From Archangium violaceum (GTDB lineage Bacteria; Myxococcota; Myxococcia; Myxococcales; Myxococcaceae), in the NCBI RefSeq assembly GCF_016859125.1, contig NZ_CP069338.1, positions 8,807,501-8,871,500 of the forward strand: a stretch of 64,000 nucleotides of DNA, written 5' to 3'. Positions 38,288 to 47,071 of the stretch are shown here, one piece after another. The position numbers and the translations under genes are program-made. Positions within the stretch are counted from its first letter, which is position 1. The number at the start of each line of letters is the position of its first letter. The notes under the pieces are model-generated. The model worked only from the letters and a program-made list of their open reading frames with translations. It ran no database searches and was not told the origin of the DNA.

Positions 38288-38926
38288 CTACTGCGCCTCG
38301 TCCGTGAGGTTGTTGCCGTCCTCCTGCAGCAGGGCGGTGCCCTCGGAGGTGCGCATTTCGACACCGCGCATGACGATGTCCGAGGGGGCCGCCTGGCCGC
38401 TGCTCCCCAGCAGTTGCTTGGGCGTGATGGTGACATCCTTGCCGGGATCCACTCGCGCCACGGACGCCCGCCACTCCGCGCCCCGGTTGTCCTTGACGAC
38501 AATGATGACGTCGAGCCAGGGCTCCTCGCTCTTGTTCATGAGCGTCAAGGCGTTGCGGCCGACGGGCGCGGGGACGAGCTTCGCGCCGAAGTCTCCCGTC
38601 AGCTTCACGCCCCGGGCCCAGGTGGTGCCGAACGTGACGACGGAGATCAGTAGCCAGCCGCCCACGATGAAGGCCTTGTACTTGAAGAAGCGATCCTGCT
38701 GACGGAACTCATCGACCTTCTCCTTCACGATGGAGAGGGCGTTGAGGGCCACGTTGGCGGACTCGGACTTCAGCTTCTCGCTGAGCTGAGCCTGCTGTTG
38801 CTCCTTCGGCAGGGGCGCCGCGCGCGCGGCGCTCATCACGCGCAGGTTCGTCTGCGACACACGGGGCACGTTCGCCGAGGACGGCGTCCCGCGCGGCTGC
38901 TGGGGCTGGTTGGCACCGTTACTCAT
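38288..38926 (-). CDS. Hypothetical single-pass membrane protein, 212 aa
   Basis: I do not recognise a family. The N-terminal half is cytoplasmic and rich in Gln, Ala and Ser, followed by a charged helical stretch (about residues 45-80). One transmembrane helix (AFIVGGWLLISVVTFGTTWA, about 85-104) leads to an exported C-terminal domain of about 100 residues with a beta-strand pattern (GRNALTLMNKSEEPWLDVII, IVMRGVEMRTSEGTALL). This suggests a type II membrane protein. It converges on rplQ across the terminator. Confidence 0.75.
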   Translation of the reverse strand: MSNGANQPQQPRGTPSSANVPRVSQTNLRVMSAARAAPLPKEQQQAQLSEKLKSESANVALNALSIVKEKVDEFRQQDRFFKYKAFIVGGWLLISVVTFGTTWARGVKLTGDFGAKLVPAPVGRNALTLMNKSEEPWLDVIIVVKDNRGAEWRASVARVDPGKDVTITPKQLLGSSGQAAPSDIVMRGVEMRTSEGTALLQEDGNNLTDEAQ

Positions 38927-38975
38927 CGGACATCAGTGTAGAGGGCGCGGGCTCCCGCTGGCTACTGGCTGGTCC

Positions 38976-40370
38976 CTACTGACCCTTGAGCTGCTGAAGC
39001 GCCCGCGAGGCCACCGCGTTCTCCGGCTGGGCCTCCAGCACCTTGCGCAGCCAGCGCTCCGCCTTCCCGGCCGCCTCCCGCCGCTCCTCGGGACGCGAGG
39101 ATTGCCGCGCCTGCTCCGTGAAGAGGATGCCCAGCCGCAGGGTGAACTCCACGTTCTCCGGGTCCTTGTCCACCACCGCCATCAGCTCGCGCTCCGCGCC
39201 CGCCCAGTCGCCCTCCAGCTGGAGGACCAGCGCCAGCTTGCCCCTCGGCGCTTCCTCGTCCGGCTCCAGGTGCGTCAACACCCGGAAGGCCTCTCCCGCC
39301 GCCTTCAAATCCCTTCGCTCCAGGTGGAGCTCCCCCAGCCGGAACCACGCCAGGTCCAACATCGGGTTGAGCTCCACCGCCTTCTCCAGGTACGGCCGCG
39401 CCGCCTCGGGTCGCTGCCGCGCGAGGTACAGCTCGCCCAGGTAGAAGTGGTTCTTGCCGTCCTCGGGCGCCAGCTCGATGGCCCGCTTGAACTCCTCCAC
39501 CGCCCGGCCCGCGTCGTCCAACCGCTGCCACGCGAGCCCCAGCAGCGAGTGCACCACCGCCAGGTCCGGGTAGTCCCTCAGGATCTCCTCGAAGGCGATG
39601 ATGGCCGGGTTGGGCGCGTCCAGTTCCTGGAGGTAGCGCATGCCTTCCTCCAGCTTGGGCTCGGCCGCCTTCGGGAAGCGCGCGAACGGGTCGGAGATCT
39701 GGTTCATCAGCGCCCGCGCCGTGGCCACCTCGGAGGGGCTCGGGTTCATCCGCACCAGCGCGCCCAGCGCCTTCACGGCTCCCGGCGCATCCCCCGTGCG
39801 GTGCAGTGCCTTGGCCAGCGGCAGGCGGATGCCCGCGCGCTCAGGGGCGAGCTCCGCCGCGCGGCGCAGCGGCTCCACCGCGGCCGCGTACTGCTCCGAT
39901 TCCAGCCGCACGAGCCCCAGCCGGTAGTGGAACTCGGGCTCGTCCGGCTTCAACGCCAGCGCCCGCTCGAAGGCCTCCACCGCCGGCGCACCCGCGTCCG
40001 ACGCCCTCGAGAAGTACGCCAGCCCCAGCATGTAGTGGTTCACCGCCCGCTCCGCCTGCGCGTTGCGGCGCTGCAGCTCGGCGATCCACGCGTCCGTGTG
40101 GCCCGCCTTCACCTGGGCCTCCGTCAGCGCCCGCGCCAGTTCCAGATCCTCCGGCGCCCGTGCATATTCGGTCTCCAGCAGTGGCAGGGCGCGCTCGGGC
40201 TGGTTCTTCGCCAGGTACTCGCGGGCCTGGGCCCGTGCGTCCAGGGGGCGCTCGGCGGCCCTGCCATGGCCGCAGCCGGTGGCGAGGCCCAGTCCGAGCA
40301 CGGCCACTCCGGCCCAGGCAGTCAGTCGGCGACGCGGAGAACGACGGGAATCGGGGGAGGGAAGGCGCAC
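38976..40370 (-). CDS. TPR-repeat lipoprotein, 464 aa
   Basis: Starts at GTG 40370. A basic N-terminus and hydrophobic stretch end in a lipobox-like LATGC, so the mature protein is probably lipid-anchored. At least ten TPR units follow (for example AVEAFERALALKPDEPEFHYRLG and AVEEFKRAIELAPEDGKNHFYLG). TPR lipoproteins commonly scaffold envelope complexes such as pili or secretion systems; the partner is not evident. It is 15 bases downstream of the acyltransferase gene on the same strand. Confidence 0.85.
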   Translation of the reverse strand: MRLPSPDSRRSPRRRLTAWAGVAVLGLGLATGCGHGRAAERPLDARAQAREYLAKNQPERALPLLETEYARAPEDLELARALTEAQVKAGHTDAWIAELQRRNAQAERAVNHYMLGLAYFSRASDAGAPAVEAFERALALKPDEPEFHYRLGLVRLESEQYAAAVEPLRRAAELAPERAGIRLPLAKALHRTGDAPGAVKALGALVRMNPSPSEVATARALMNQISDPFARFPKAAEPKLEEGMRYLQELDAPNPAIIAFEEILRDYPDLAVVHSLLGLAWQRLDDAGRAVEEFKRAIELAPEDGKNHFYLGELYLARQRPEAARPYLEKAVELNPMLDLAWFRLGELHLERRDLKAAGEAFRVLTHLEPDEEAPRGKLALVLQLEGDWAGAERELMAVVDKDPENVEFTLRLGILFTEQARQSSRPEERREAAGKAERWLRKVLEAQPENAVASRALQQLKGQ

Positions 40371-40385
40371 GGGGAAACGGTCTCC

Positions 40386-41174
40386 TCAGGAGGCGTTGCG
40401 GCGGGAGGGGAAATCGCCCTCGACACCGGCGGCGGCGAGGGCTCTCTCGGGATCTCCTCCCTTGCCCCCCAGCTCGAGGCTCTGCGCGATGATGACGTCG
40501 CGCACGGTACGGGCCAGCCCCACGCGGTCATCCTCGGCGAAGGCCGTGGTGTCGATGGGCTTGCCGATCTTCACGTACACGGGGCCCGGCTTGATGTTCC
40601 AGGAGTTCTTCGGCATCACCGTGCCGGAGCCCTCGACGGTGATGGGCACCACGGGCACCCGCGCCTTGAGCGCCAGCGCGAACGGGCCCTTCTTGAAGGG
40701 CAGCACGCGGCCGTCGTCCGAGCGCGTGCCCTCGGGGTAGAGGAACACGCTCGTGCCGGCGCGGATCTTCCGTGCCGCCTCGTCCAGGGACGAGATGGCC
40801 TTCTCGCGCTTGCCGCGGTTGACGAAGATGTGCCCGGCCATCCACAGGTACCAGCCGATGAGCGGCACGTACTTGAGCTGGTGCTTGGCCACGTAGCGGA
40901 AGTTCACCGGCACCGCCACGAAGTGGATGGGGATGTCCAGCGTGGACTGGTGGTTGGAGACGTAGATGGTGGGCCGCTTCGGATCCACGTTCTCCTGGCC
41001 GGTCACCACCACGCGCGCCCCACCAATCCAGATGAGGATGGGCGACCACAGCCGGCGGGCCACCCACACCGTCGCCCCCGGATTCAGGGTGACGAGCGCC
41101 ACCACGACGGTCAGGGGAAAGAAGACGGCGGTGGCGACCGCCGTGACCAACATGCACAACAGGTTGCGTAGCAT
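40386..41174 (-). CDS. plsC: 1-acyl-sn-glycerol-3-phosphate acyltransferase
   Basis: The 262-residue product has an N-terminal hydrophobic segment (MLVTAVATAVFFPLTVVVAL) and the acyltransferase motifs HX4D (NHQSTLDIP), the VNRGKREKA block, FLYPEGTRS and VPVVPITVEGS. It acylates lysophosphatidate to phosphatidate at the inner membrane. ATG 41174 (MLRNLLCML) fits the family; in-frame sequence up to 41372 is probably non-coding. Myxobacteria often have several PlsC paralogues, so the specific substrate is uncertain. Confidence 0.9.
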   Translation of the reverse strand: MLRNLLCMLVTAVATAVFFPLTVVVALVTLNPGATVWVARRLWSPILIWIGGARVVVTGQENVDPKRPTIYVSNHQSTLDIPIHFVAVPVNFRYVAKHQLKYVPLIGWYLWMAGHIFVNRGKREKAISSLDEAARKIRAGTSVFLYPEGTRSDDGRVLPFKKGPFALALKARVPVVPITVEGSGTVMPKNSWNIKPGPVYVKIGKPIDTTAFAEDDRVGLARTVRDVIIAQSLELGGKGGDPERALAAAGVEGDFPSRRNAS

Positions 41175-41467
41175 CCTGGCGACCTCGGCTTGGGGGGAGC
41201 CCACCACGGCGCTGAACCCACTGTTCCACCAAGAACGTTCGAACAGCGGAGCCACTCCCACCTCTTCCAGGAGCCAGGGGCCTTCCGCACGCTCGCGCGC
41301 CCGGCGGTGGGTGGGGGTGCGGCCCCGACCCTTCGAGGCCAGGACGGCCACCACGGACCGTGCTGGATTCATGGCGGGTGGGGCGGGGCAGGGGCATGAA
41401 TCGCGGTATGTACCACGGCACCTTGTCTCTGGTGTGCGCCGCCCGGTGGGGGTACAAGCGGAGTGCC
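41175..41467. other. Divergent intergenic region
   Basis: About 290 bases between the plsC-like start and the kinase start at 41468. It probably holds both promoters. An in-frame ATG at 41396 preceded by GGGGCAGGGGC could extend the kinase by 24 residues. No clear -35/-10 pair or repeat is seen. Confidence 0.35.
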
Positions 41468-42082
41468 TTGGCCAGGAAGAAGTTCATCGCGATCGCGGGA
41501 AACATTGGAGCCGGAAAGACGGAGCTCACGTCCTTCCTCTGCCGGAAGTACGGCCTCACGCCCTTCTTCGAGCCCAATGAGGAGAATCCCTACCTCGCCG
41601 ACTTCTACAAGGACATGAAGACCTGGGCCTTCCGCTCCCAGCTCTTCTTCCTCACGGCCAAGTTCCGCCTCCAGCGCCAGCTCGAGCGCTCCCCGGGCAC
41701 CACGCTCCAGGATCGCACCCTCTACGAGGACGCGGAGATCTTCGCCAAGAACCTCTACCGGCGGCGTTACATCGACAAGCGCGACTGGCAGATGTACTGC
41801 GACCTCTACGAGACCTTCTCCCAGACCCTCACCCCGCCGGACCTGATGATCTACCTGCGCTGCCCCGTGAAGACGCTCCGCCAGCGCATCCGCCTGCGCG
41901 GCCGGGAGATGGAGCAGGACATCCCCACGGCCTACCTCAACCGGTTGAACGACCTGTACGAGGAATGGTTCAGTGGCTACAAGTTGTCCCCCGTCCTGGT
42001 TCTCCCCACGGACAAGCTGGACTATCTGACCAACCTGGTGGATCGCGTGGATCTCTTCCGACAGATCGAGAAGCACCTGTGA
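41468..42082 (+). CDS. Deoxynucleoside kinase family protein
   Basis: P-loop GNIGAGKTE, a DRT motif (QDRTLYEDAEIF), PPDLMIYLRCPVKTLRQRI and an Arg-rich LID (RIRLRGREMEQDI) place it in the dNK/dGK/dCK family, which phosphorylates deoxynucleosides for salvage. TTG 41468 (preceded by GCGGAG) starts the protein just before the first beta-strand, giving 204 residues as usual. ATG 41396 would add 24 less typical residues. The stop overlaps the next start (GTGA). Nucleoside preference cannot be read from sequence. Confidence 0.88.
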   Translation: MARKKFIAIAGNIGAGKTELTSFLCRKYGLTPFFEPNEENPYLADFYKDMKTWAFRSQLFFLTAKFRLQRQLERSPGTTLQDRTLYEDAEIFAKNLYRRRYIDKRDWQMYCDLYETFSQTLTPPDLMIYLRCPVKTLRQRIRLRGREMEQDIPTAYLNRLNDLYEEWFSGYKLSPVLVLPTDKLDYLTNLVDRVDLFRQIEKHL

Positions 42083-43251
42083 AGGAGGTCTACCTCGTCG
42101 CCATCGCGCACGCCTCACCCGTGCCGGCCGAGACGCTGCGCTCCTCCTTCGAGTCCGAGGAGATGTCCTTCATCCTCGCCCCGGATGGCCACGGCTTCAC
42201 CCTCGATGCCGAGGGCGCCCGCGTGGAGGTCGCCTTCGAGTCGCGGCCCACCCCCACCGAGTGGACGCCGGACCTGTTCTCCGGCAGTGAGACGGCCCTG
42301 GAGTCGCTCGGCCGCGCCCAGGCCTTCTACCGCTTCGCCTTCGAGGCCGGCGGCGCCCAGCCCACCGTGCCCGTCTTCGTGGCGCTCATGTGCGCCCGCA
42401 TCGTCCTGACGCACGTGGACGGTGTGCTGGTGGACATCACCTCGTCCAAGGTCCATGACTCCGAGGACGTCGCGGAAATCACCGAGCTGGACTTCGACAT
42501 CCGCGACCACGTCAACCTCCACGCCGTGGAGGTCATCGAGGGCGACACGCCCCTGTGGGTGCACTCGCACGGCATGGAGAAGTTCGGCGCGAGGGATCTC
42601 GAGGTCTTCCACCTGGGCGAGCAGGATCTGCTGCCGGCCGAGGCCTTCCTGCACGAGCTGTGCACGGACCTGGCCTTCGGACAGGGGCCGCTCTTGCGCA
42701 CGGAGATGGGGACCAGCGAGGGGCAGACCTTCATGCTGGTGCCCTCGGAGGAGGCGCGCACCAACCTGCTCGGCGTGCCGCTGGAGGCCTTCGAGGGCCA
42801 TGAGGGCCTCTTCCTCACGGTGGTGTCGCCCCATGGCCGGCACAACACCGCGGAGCTGCTGCGCCCCTTCCGCGAGCGCTTCGCCCAGGAGCCCACCGAG
42901 CGCACCGAGTCCATGCGTCAGGAGACCCAGGCGCTCCTGCCCGCCTTCAAGGCGCGCTTCCTGCGCCGCGGCCTCATGGAGCCGCTCACCTTCGCGGTGC
43001 GCGCTCCCTTCGAGACCCACCCGGAAGGCAACACCGTGACGGAGCAGCTCTGGATGGAGGTGCTCTCCTGGGATGACGCCACCGTGGTCGGCCGTCTGGT
43101 CGATGGGGCGGTGCACACCACCGAGTGGCGCAAGGGCGCCCACGTGGAGGTGCCCGAGTCCGATGTGAACGCCCTCGCGCTCAGCCGCGAAGGTCGCACC
43201 CTGGACGAGGAAGAGGTCCGCGCTCTGCTCATCGCGGAACGCCCGATGTAG
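42079..43251 (+). CDS. DUF2314-containing protein, 390 aa
   Basis: Starts at GTG overlapping the kinase stop by four bases, so the two are translationally coupled. The N-terminal two-thirds is an acidic alpha/beta region I do not recognise. The last 80 or so residues (LWMEVLSWDDATVVGRLVDG ... HVEVPESDVNALAL ... TLDEEEVRALLIAE) match the DUF2314 pattern. No signal peptide or membrane segment is present. Coupling to a nucleoside kinase is the only functional hint. Confidence 0.82.
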   Translation: MKEVYLVAIAHASPVPAETLRSSFESEEMSFILAPDGHGFTLDAEGARVEVAFESRPTPTEWTPDLFSGSETALESLGRAQAFYRFAFEAGGAQPTVPVFVALMCARIVLTHVDGVLVDITSSKVHDSEDVAEITELDFDIRDHVNLHAVEVIEGDTPLWVHSHGMEKFGARDLEVFHLGEQDLLPAEAFLHELCTDLAFGQGPLLRTEMGTSEGQTFMLVPSEEARTNLLGVPLEAFEGHEGLFLTVVSPHGRHNTAELLRPFRERFAQEPTERTESMRQETQALLPAFKARFLRRGLMEPLTFAVRAPFETHPEGNTVTEQLWMEVLSWDDATVVGRLVDGAVHTTEWRKGAHVEVPESDVNALALSREGRTLDEEEVRALLIAERPM

Positions 43252-43283
43252 AGAGGGCGGTGGTACCATCCACCGCGTCCCTC

Positions 43284-44987
43284 ATGCCCGCCCTGTTGCT
43301 CCTCTCCGGTCCCTCCGCCGGCCTCCGCTATGACGTCCATGCGGAGGCCACGATCGGCCGCAGCCCCTCGTGTGAGATTCCCCTCCCCGAGGACGACCAG
43401 ATGTCCCGTCGCCACGCACACTTCTTCGTGCTGGACGGGCAGGTGCGTCTGCGGGATCTGAGCTCGCGCAACGGCACCTCGGTGAACGGCGAGCGCATCG
43501 CGGGCGAGGTGGTGCTCTACCCCGGCGACCGCGTGCAGGTGGGCAAGACGACCGTGCTCGTCGAGCCGCCCGGAGCCGCCGCGCTGGTGGGCTCGACTCC
43601 TTCGGGCGCGAGCCAGCTCCCCGTCGAGGAGGTGCTGCCTCACGTGGGTATGGAGGCGGCGCTGTACTCGGCGGGAGCGGCGCTGCTGGGCGCCACCAGC
43701 GAGGCCATGGTGCTGCGGCGCGTCGCCGAGGAGTCGCTCCATGCGCTGCACGCGGACGCGGCGGCCGCGCTCCTCGGGGACATCAAGGGACTGCTCACCG
43801 CGGCCGTGGTGGGCGCTTCCTCCGTCGAGGTGCCTCGCGACATGGCCCGCGCCGCGCTGGAGCACTCCGAGCAGGGACGCTCCGCCACGGCCCTCTGCTC
43901 TCCCCTGGTGGCTTCCGGCGGGCTGCCCTTCGGCGTGCTGTACGTGGAGCGCTCGGAGCATCCCTTCTCGGACGCGGACGGGCAGCTGGCCGCCATGCTC
44001 GGACGGCTCGGTGGCGAGGCCTTCGCGGCGGTGCGCTCGCGCGCGGGCACCCATCCACCTCGCGTGGACATGGGCGGCAACTCGCGCCCCTTCCGCAAGG
44101 TGGTGGAGCAGGCCCGCCGCGCCGCCGCCAGCGCCGCTCCCGTGGTGATCTCCGGCGAGCCCGGTACCGGCAAGTCCCTGGGCGCCCTCTACATCCACTC
44201 GCGCTCGCCCCGGGCGCTCGGACCGCTGGTTCGCGTGGACTGCCGGGATTCGACCTCCCTGGTGGAGGTGCTCTTCGGGCGCTCCAGCGGGCCGGGACTT
44301 CCTCCCGTGTCCTCGGCGCTCCTGCGCGCCGATGGCGGCACCTTGCTGCTCCAGCACGTGGAGCAGCTCCCGCGCGCCCTGGCCGAGCGCCTGGCCCGGT
44401 TGCTCGCGCGCAAGACGGCTCCCGCACGGCAGGGCGGTGAGGAGCCCGTGGACTTCCGCCTCATCGTCACCGCGAGCGCTCCGCTGCCGGAGCTCACCGC
44501 CCGCGGCGAGGTGGACGCCTCGCTGGCCCGCCAGCTCGCGGGGCTCGAGCTGCGGATGCCCCCGCTGCGCGAGCGGCGCGCCGACATCGCCCCGCTCTTC
44601 GAGCTCTTCGCCGCCCGGGGTGCTCGCGTGGCCCGGAAGGGGCCTCCCGTGCTCACCCCCGAGGCCCGGCAGTTGCTCATGGACTACGAGTGGCCCCACA
44701 ACGTTCGCGAGCTGGAGTTGCTCGGCGAGCGGCTCGCGCTGGTGCATGCCGGCTCGCCAATCCACGCGCAGGGCCTTCCGCCGGAGATCCGCGCGGGGCG
44801 TGTCTCGTCCACGCCGCCCACCCTCCAGGAGCGCGTCGCCCATATGGAGCGCGATGCCATCGCCGAGGCCCTGCGCATGGCCGGCGGAAAGAAGATCGTC
44901 GCCGCCCGGATGCTCGGCATCAGCCGGCCCACCCTCGACAAGAAGATCGAGGACTACGGCCTCACCGTGGCGCGGCGGCGCGCGTGA
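43284..44987 (+). CDS. FHA-GAF-AAA+-Fis regulator with degenerate sigma-54 activator motifs
   Basis: The 567-residue product has an FHA domain (about 1-95; GRSPSCEIPL, SRRHAHF, SSRNGTSVNGE), a GAF-like region (about 125-255), an AAA+ domain with Walker A GEPGTGKS (291-298) and a C-terminal Fis-type HTH (about 525-560; KKIVAARMLGISRPTL). This is the architecture of myxobacterial enhancer-binding proteins. However, the GAFTGA loop needed to contact sigma-54 is absent (EVLFGRSSGPGLPP in its place). The Walker B segment reads GGTLLLQHVEQL, with Gln-His where Asp-Glu is expected. It may bind DNA and phosphopeptides without being a classical activator. Confidence 0.9.
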   Translation: MPALLLLSGPSAGLRYDVHAEATIGRSPSCEIPLPEDDQMSRRHAHFFVLDGQVRLRDLSSRNGTSVNGERIAGEVVLYPGDRVQVGKTTVLVEPPGAAALVGSTPSGASQLPVEEVLPHVGMEAALYSAGAALLGATSEAMVLRRVAEESLHALHADAAAALLGDIKGLLTAAVVGASSVEVPRDMARAALEHSEQGRSATALCSPLVASGGLPFGVLYVERSEHPFSDADGQLAAMLGRLGGEAFAAVRSRAGTHPPRVDMGGNSRPFRKVVEQARRAAASAAPVVISGEPGTGKSLGALYIHSRSPRALGPLVRVDCRDSTSLVEVLFGRSSGPGLPPVSSALLRADGGTLLLQHVEQLPRALAERLARLLARKTAPARQGGEEPVDFRLIVTASAPLPELTARGEVDASLARQLAGLELRMPPLRERRADIAPLFELFAARGARVARKGPPVLTPEARQLLMDYEWPHNVRELELLGERLALVHAGSPIHAQGLPPEIRAGRVSSTPPTLQERVAHMERDAIAEALRMAGGKKIVAARMLGISRPTLDKKIEDYGLTVARRRA

Positions 44988-44999
44988 GAGCCCGAGGGC

Positions 45000-45933
45000 T
45001 CAGCGTCGCCGGCTGACGAGAACGCCGGAGATGACGAGCGCCGAGCCCAGTGCCTGCAACCACGTGGGGTTCTCGCCTCGAACGAGCCACGCCGTGACCG
45101 CCGCCACCATGGGCGTGCCGCTGTTGTAGATGGCCGTGCGGCTGCTGCCCACCGCCTGCACGCTGCGGCTCCAGACGACGTACGCCAGCACCAGCGGCAC
45201 CAGCGCCGAGTACACCACTCCGAGCCACGCGCCCGAGCCGATGCTCTCCAGCTTCAGCTCCATCACCGAGGGCAGGCCGAGCAGCACCACCCCGGGCGCG
45301 CCGGTGATCATCGTGAGCGCGGTGATGCGCAGCGCGGACAGCTCGTTGCCCAGCGAGCGGATGCCCACGGTGTAGAGGGCCCAGCACAGCGAGGCGCCCA
45401 GGATGAGGAAGTCCCCCATGCGCGTCGAGGCTTCCAGCTCGGGGCCTCGGGCGCCGACGATGAGCAGCATGCCCGGCACCGCGAGCGCCAGTCCCATCGC
45501 GAGCGGCCGGCGGAGGCGATCCACGCCCAGCGCGGCGCCCAACAGGGCCGTCACCACGGGAGTGCCCGAGGCGAGCATCCCGCTGTTGGCCGCCGTGGTG
45601 TGAGCCAGGCCCACGACGAAGCAGACCTGGTAGAGGGTGTTGCCCACGAATCCGAGCCCCACCCAGCTTGAGCAGGGTGGCGCGGGGCAGCGGCTTCCAG
45701 CCCTCGCGCACGTGGAGCACCACGGCCATGGCCACCGCCGCGATCCCGAAGCGCAGCGCCATGAAGGCCAGCGGTGGAATGCTGCCCAGTGCCTCCTTCA
45801 CCACCGTGTAGTTGGTGCCCCAAATGATGACGACCAGGACGAGGGCGAGATCCGACAGGGAGAACGCGCGCGGGGCGGCGTCGGGCGCGGAGACGACGGC
45901 GGTGCTGGGGGTGCTCAAGGCGAGCAGCGGCAT
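45000..45933 (-). pseudogene. EamA/DMT-family transporter with frameshift
   Basis: An EamA-type transporter of about 310 codons is split between two frames. The first part (from ATG 45933: MPLLALSTPSTAVV ... FSLSDLALVLVVIIWGTNYT) runs to about 45665. The rest (GLGFVGNTLYQVCFVVGLAH ... LVISGVLVSRRR) continues in another frame to 45000. The total of 934 bases is one more than a multiple of three, and the break lies in a G-run (minus strand GGTGGGG, 45657-45667). Around ten membrane helices would result if the frame were restored. It is either a real lesion, a sequencing error, or programmed slippage. Confidence 0.75.
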
Positions 45934-46137
45934 ACCGCCGCCGGGGAGCGCTGGCAATGCCGGTAGGGCGCTAGCGCTCAGGCCCGTTGGAGCAGCACGG
46001 CTCGGCCATCCACGTTGAGCAGGAGTCGGCCGGACGGTGCCTCTCCTGACCGCCGCGCGCCTTCTGTCGAACGGTCCCGGGGCGGAGCGTGTCTCCGTGC
46101 TTGTCCTGTCCTCGGGCCCATGGCGTATATGCCGGCC

Positions 46138-47061
46138 ATGGACTTGCGTTACTCCGAAGAGGTCCGGCGCGCGAAGGAGCAGGGCGTGCCGCTGGTGGCA
46201 CTGGAGACGAGCGTGGTGGCGCAGGGGCTGCCGTACCCGGACAACCTCGGGGCGGCGCGCGCCTGCGAGGAGGCCGTGCGCCGGGCGGGTGCCGTGCCTG
46301 CCCCCATCGCCGTGGTGGACGGACAGGTGTGCATCGGCCTGGAGGAGCCGCAGATGCGCCGGCTCGCCGAGGGCCGTGAGCGCCTGCTGAAGCTGGCCTC
46401 GAGGGATCTGGCCGTGGCCGTCGCCCGGGGCGCCACCGGAGGCACCACCGTGAGCGCCACCTGCGAACTGGCCGCGGTGGCGGGCATCCGCGTCTTCGCC
46501 ACGGGCGGCATCGGCGGTGTCCACCGGGGCGTCGCCGAGCACCTCGACATCTCCCAGGACATCTGGGCGCTGGCCCGCTTCCCCGTGGCCGTGGTGTGCG
46601 CCGGGGCCAAGTCCGTGTTGGATCTTCCCAAGACGATGGAGGCGCTGGAGAGCGCCGCGGTGCCCGTCATCGGCGTGGGGACGGATGAGCTGCCGTCCTT
46701 CTACAGCCGCTCGTCCGGGCTGGCGCTGGAGCACCGGGTGGAGGACGCGGCCGAGGCGGCGCGCGTCACCCGGGCGCGCTTCGAGACGCTGGGGCAGGGC
46801 GGTCTGCTCTTCACGGTGCCTCCGCCCGAGGACACGTCGCTGCCCCGCTCGGACGTGGAGCTGCACATCGCCTCGGCGCTGGCCGAGGCCGATCGGCAGG
46901 GCATCCGAGGCAAGGCGGTGACGCCCTTCCTGCTCTCGGAGATGGCCCGGCGCACCAGCGGAAAGACATTGCGCGCCAACCTCGCGCTGCTCGCGAACAA
47001 CGCCCGCTTCGCGGGTCAGCTCGCCGTGGCCTACGCCGCCCAGGGCTCCATCAAGTCCTGA
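46138..47061 (+). CDS. psuG: Pseudouridine-5'-phosphate glycosidase
   Basis: The 307-residue product has the PsuG signatures ALETSVVAQGLPYPDN (catalytic Glu), GATGGTTVSATCELAAVAGI, FATGGIGGVHRG, CAGAKSVLDLPKTME (catalytic Lys), TDELPSFYSR and a C-terminal NNARFAGQLA. It cleaves pseudouridine 5'-phosphate to uracil and ribose 5-phosphate. No ribosome-binding site precedes ATG 46138; ATG 46120 and 46129 are in-frame alternatives. A possible -10 (TATATG) lies so close that the mRNA may be leaderless. No psuK is adjacent. Confidence 0.92.
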   Translation: MDLRYSEEVRRAKEQGVPLVALETSVVAQGLPYPDNLGAARACEEAVRRAGAVPAPIAVVDGQVCIGLEEPQMRRLAEGRERLLKLASRDLAVAVARGATGGTTVSATCELAAVAGIRVFATGGIGGVHRGVAEHLDISQDIWALARFPVAVVCAGAKSVLDLPKTMEALESAAVPVIGVGTDELPSFYSRSSGLALEHRVEDAAEAARVTRARFETLGQGGLLFTVPPPEDTSLPRSDVELHIASALAEADRQGIRGKAVTPFLLSEMARRTSGKTLRANLALLANNARFAGQLAVAYAAQGSIKS

Positions 47062-47071
47062 GCGGTCCGGG

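Noticed and set aside
42918-44843. Minus-strand open frame of about 640 codons
   Set aside because: It is antisense to the FHA-AAA+ regulator and composed of Arg/Gly/His-rich sequence typical of shadow frames.
43284-44987. Calling this a standard sigma-54-dependent activator
   Set aside because: GAFTGA and the Walker B acidic pair are missing, so classical function cannot be assumed.
45000-45662. Treating the C-terminal EamA segment as an intact short gene
   Set aside because: It begins mid-domain at a GTG without a ribosome-binding site, and the missing N-terminal half is directly upstream in another frame.
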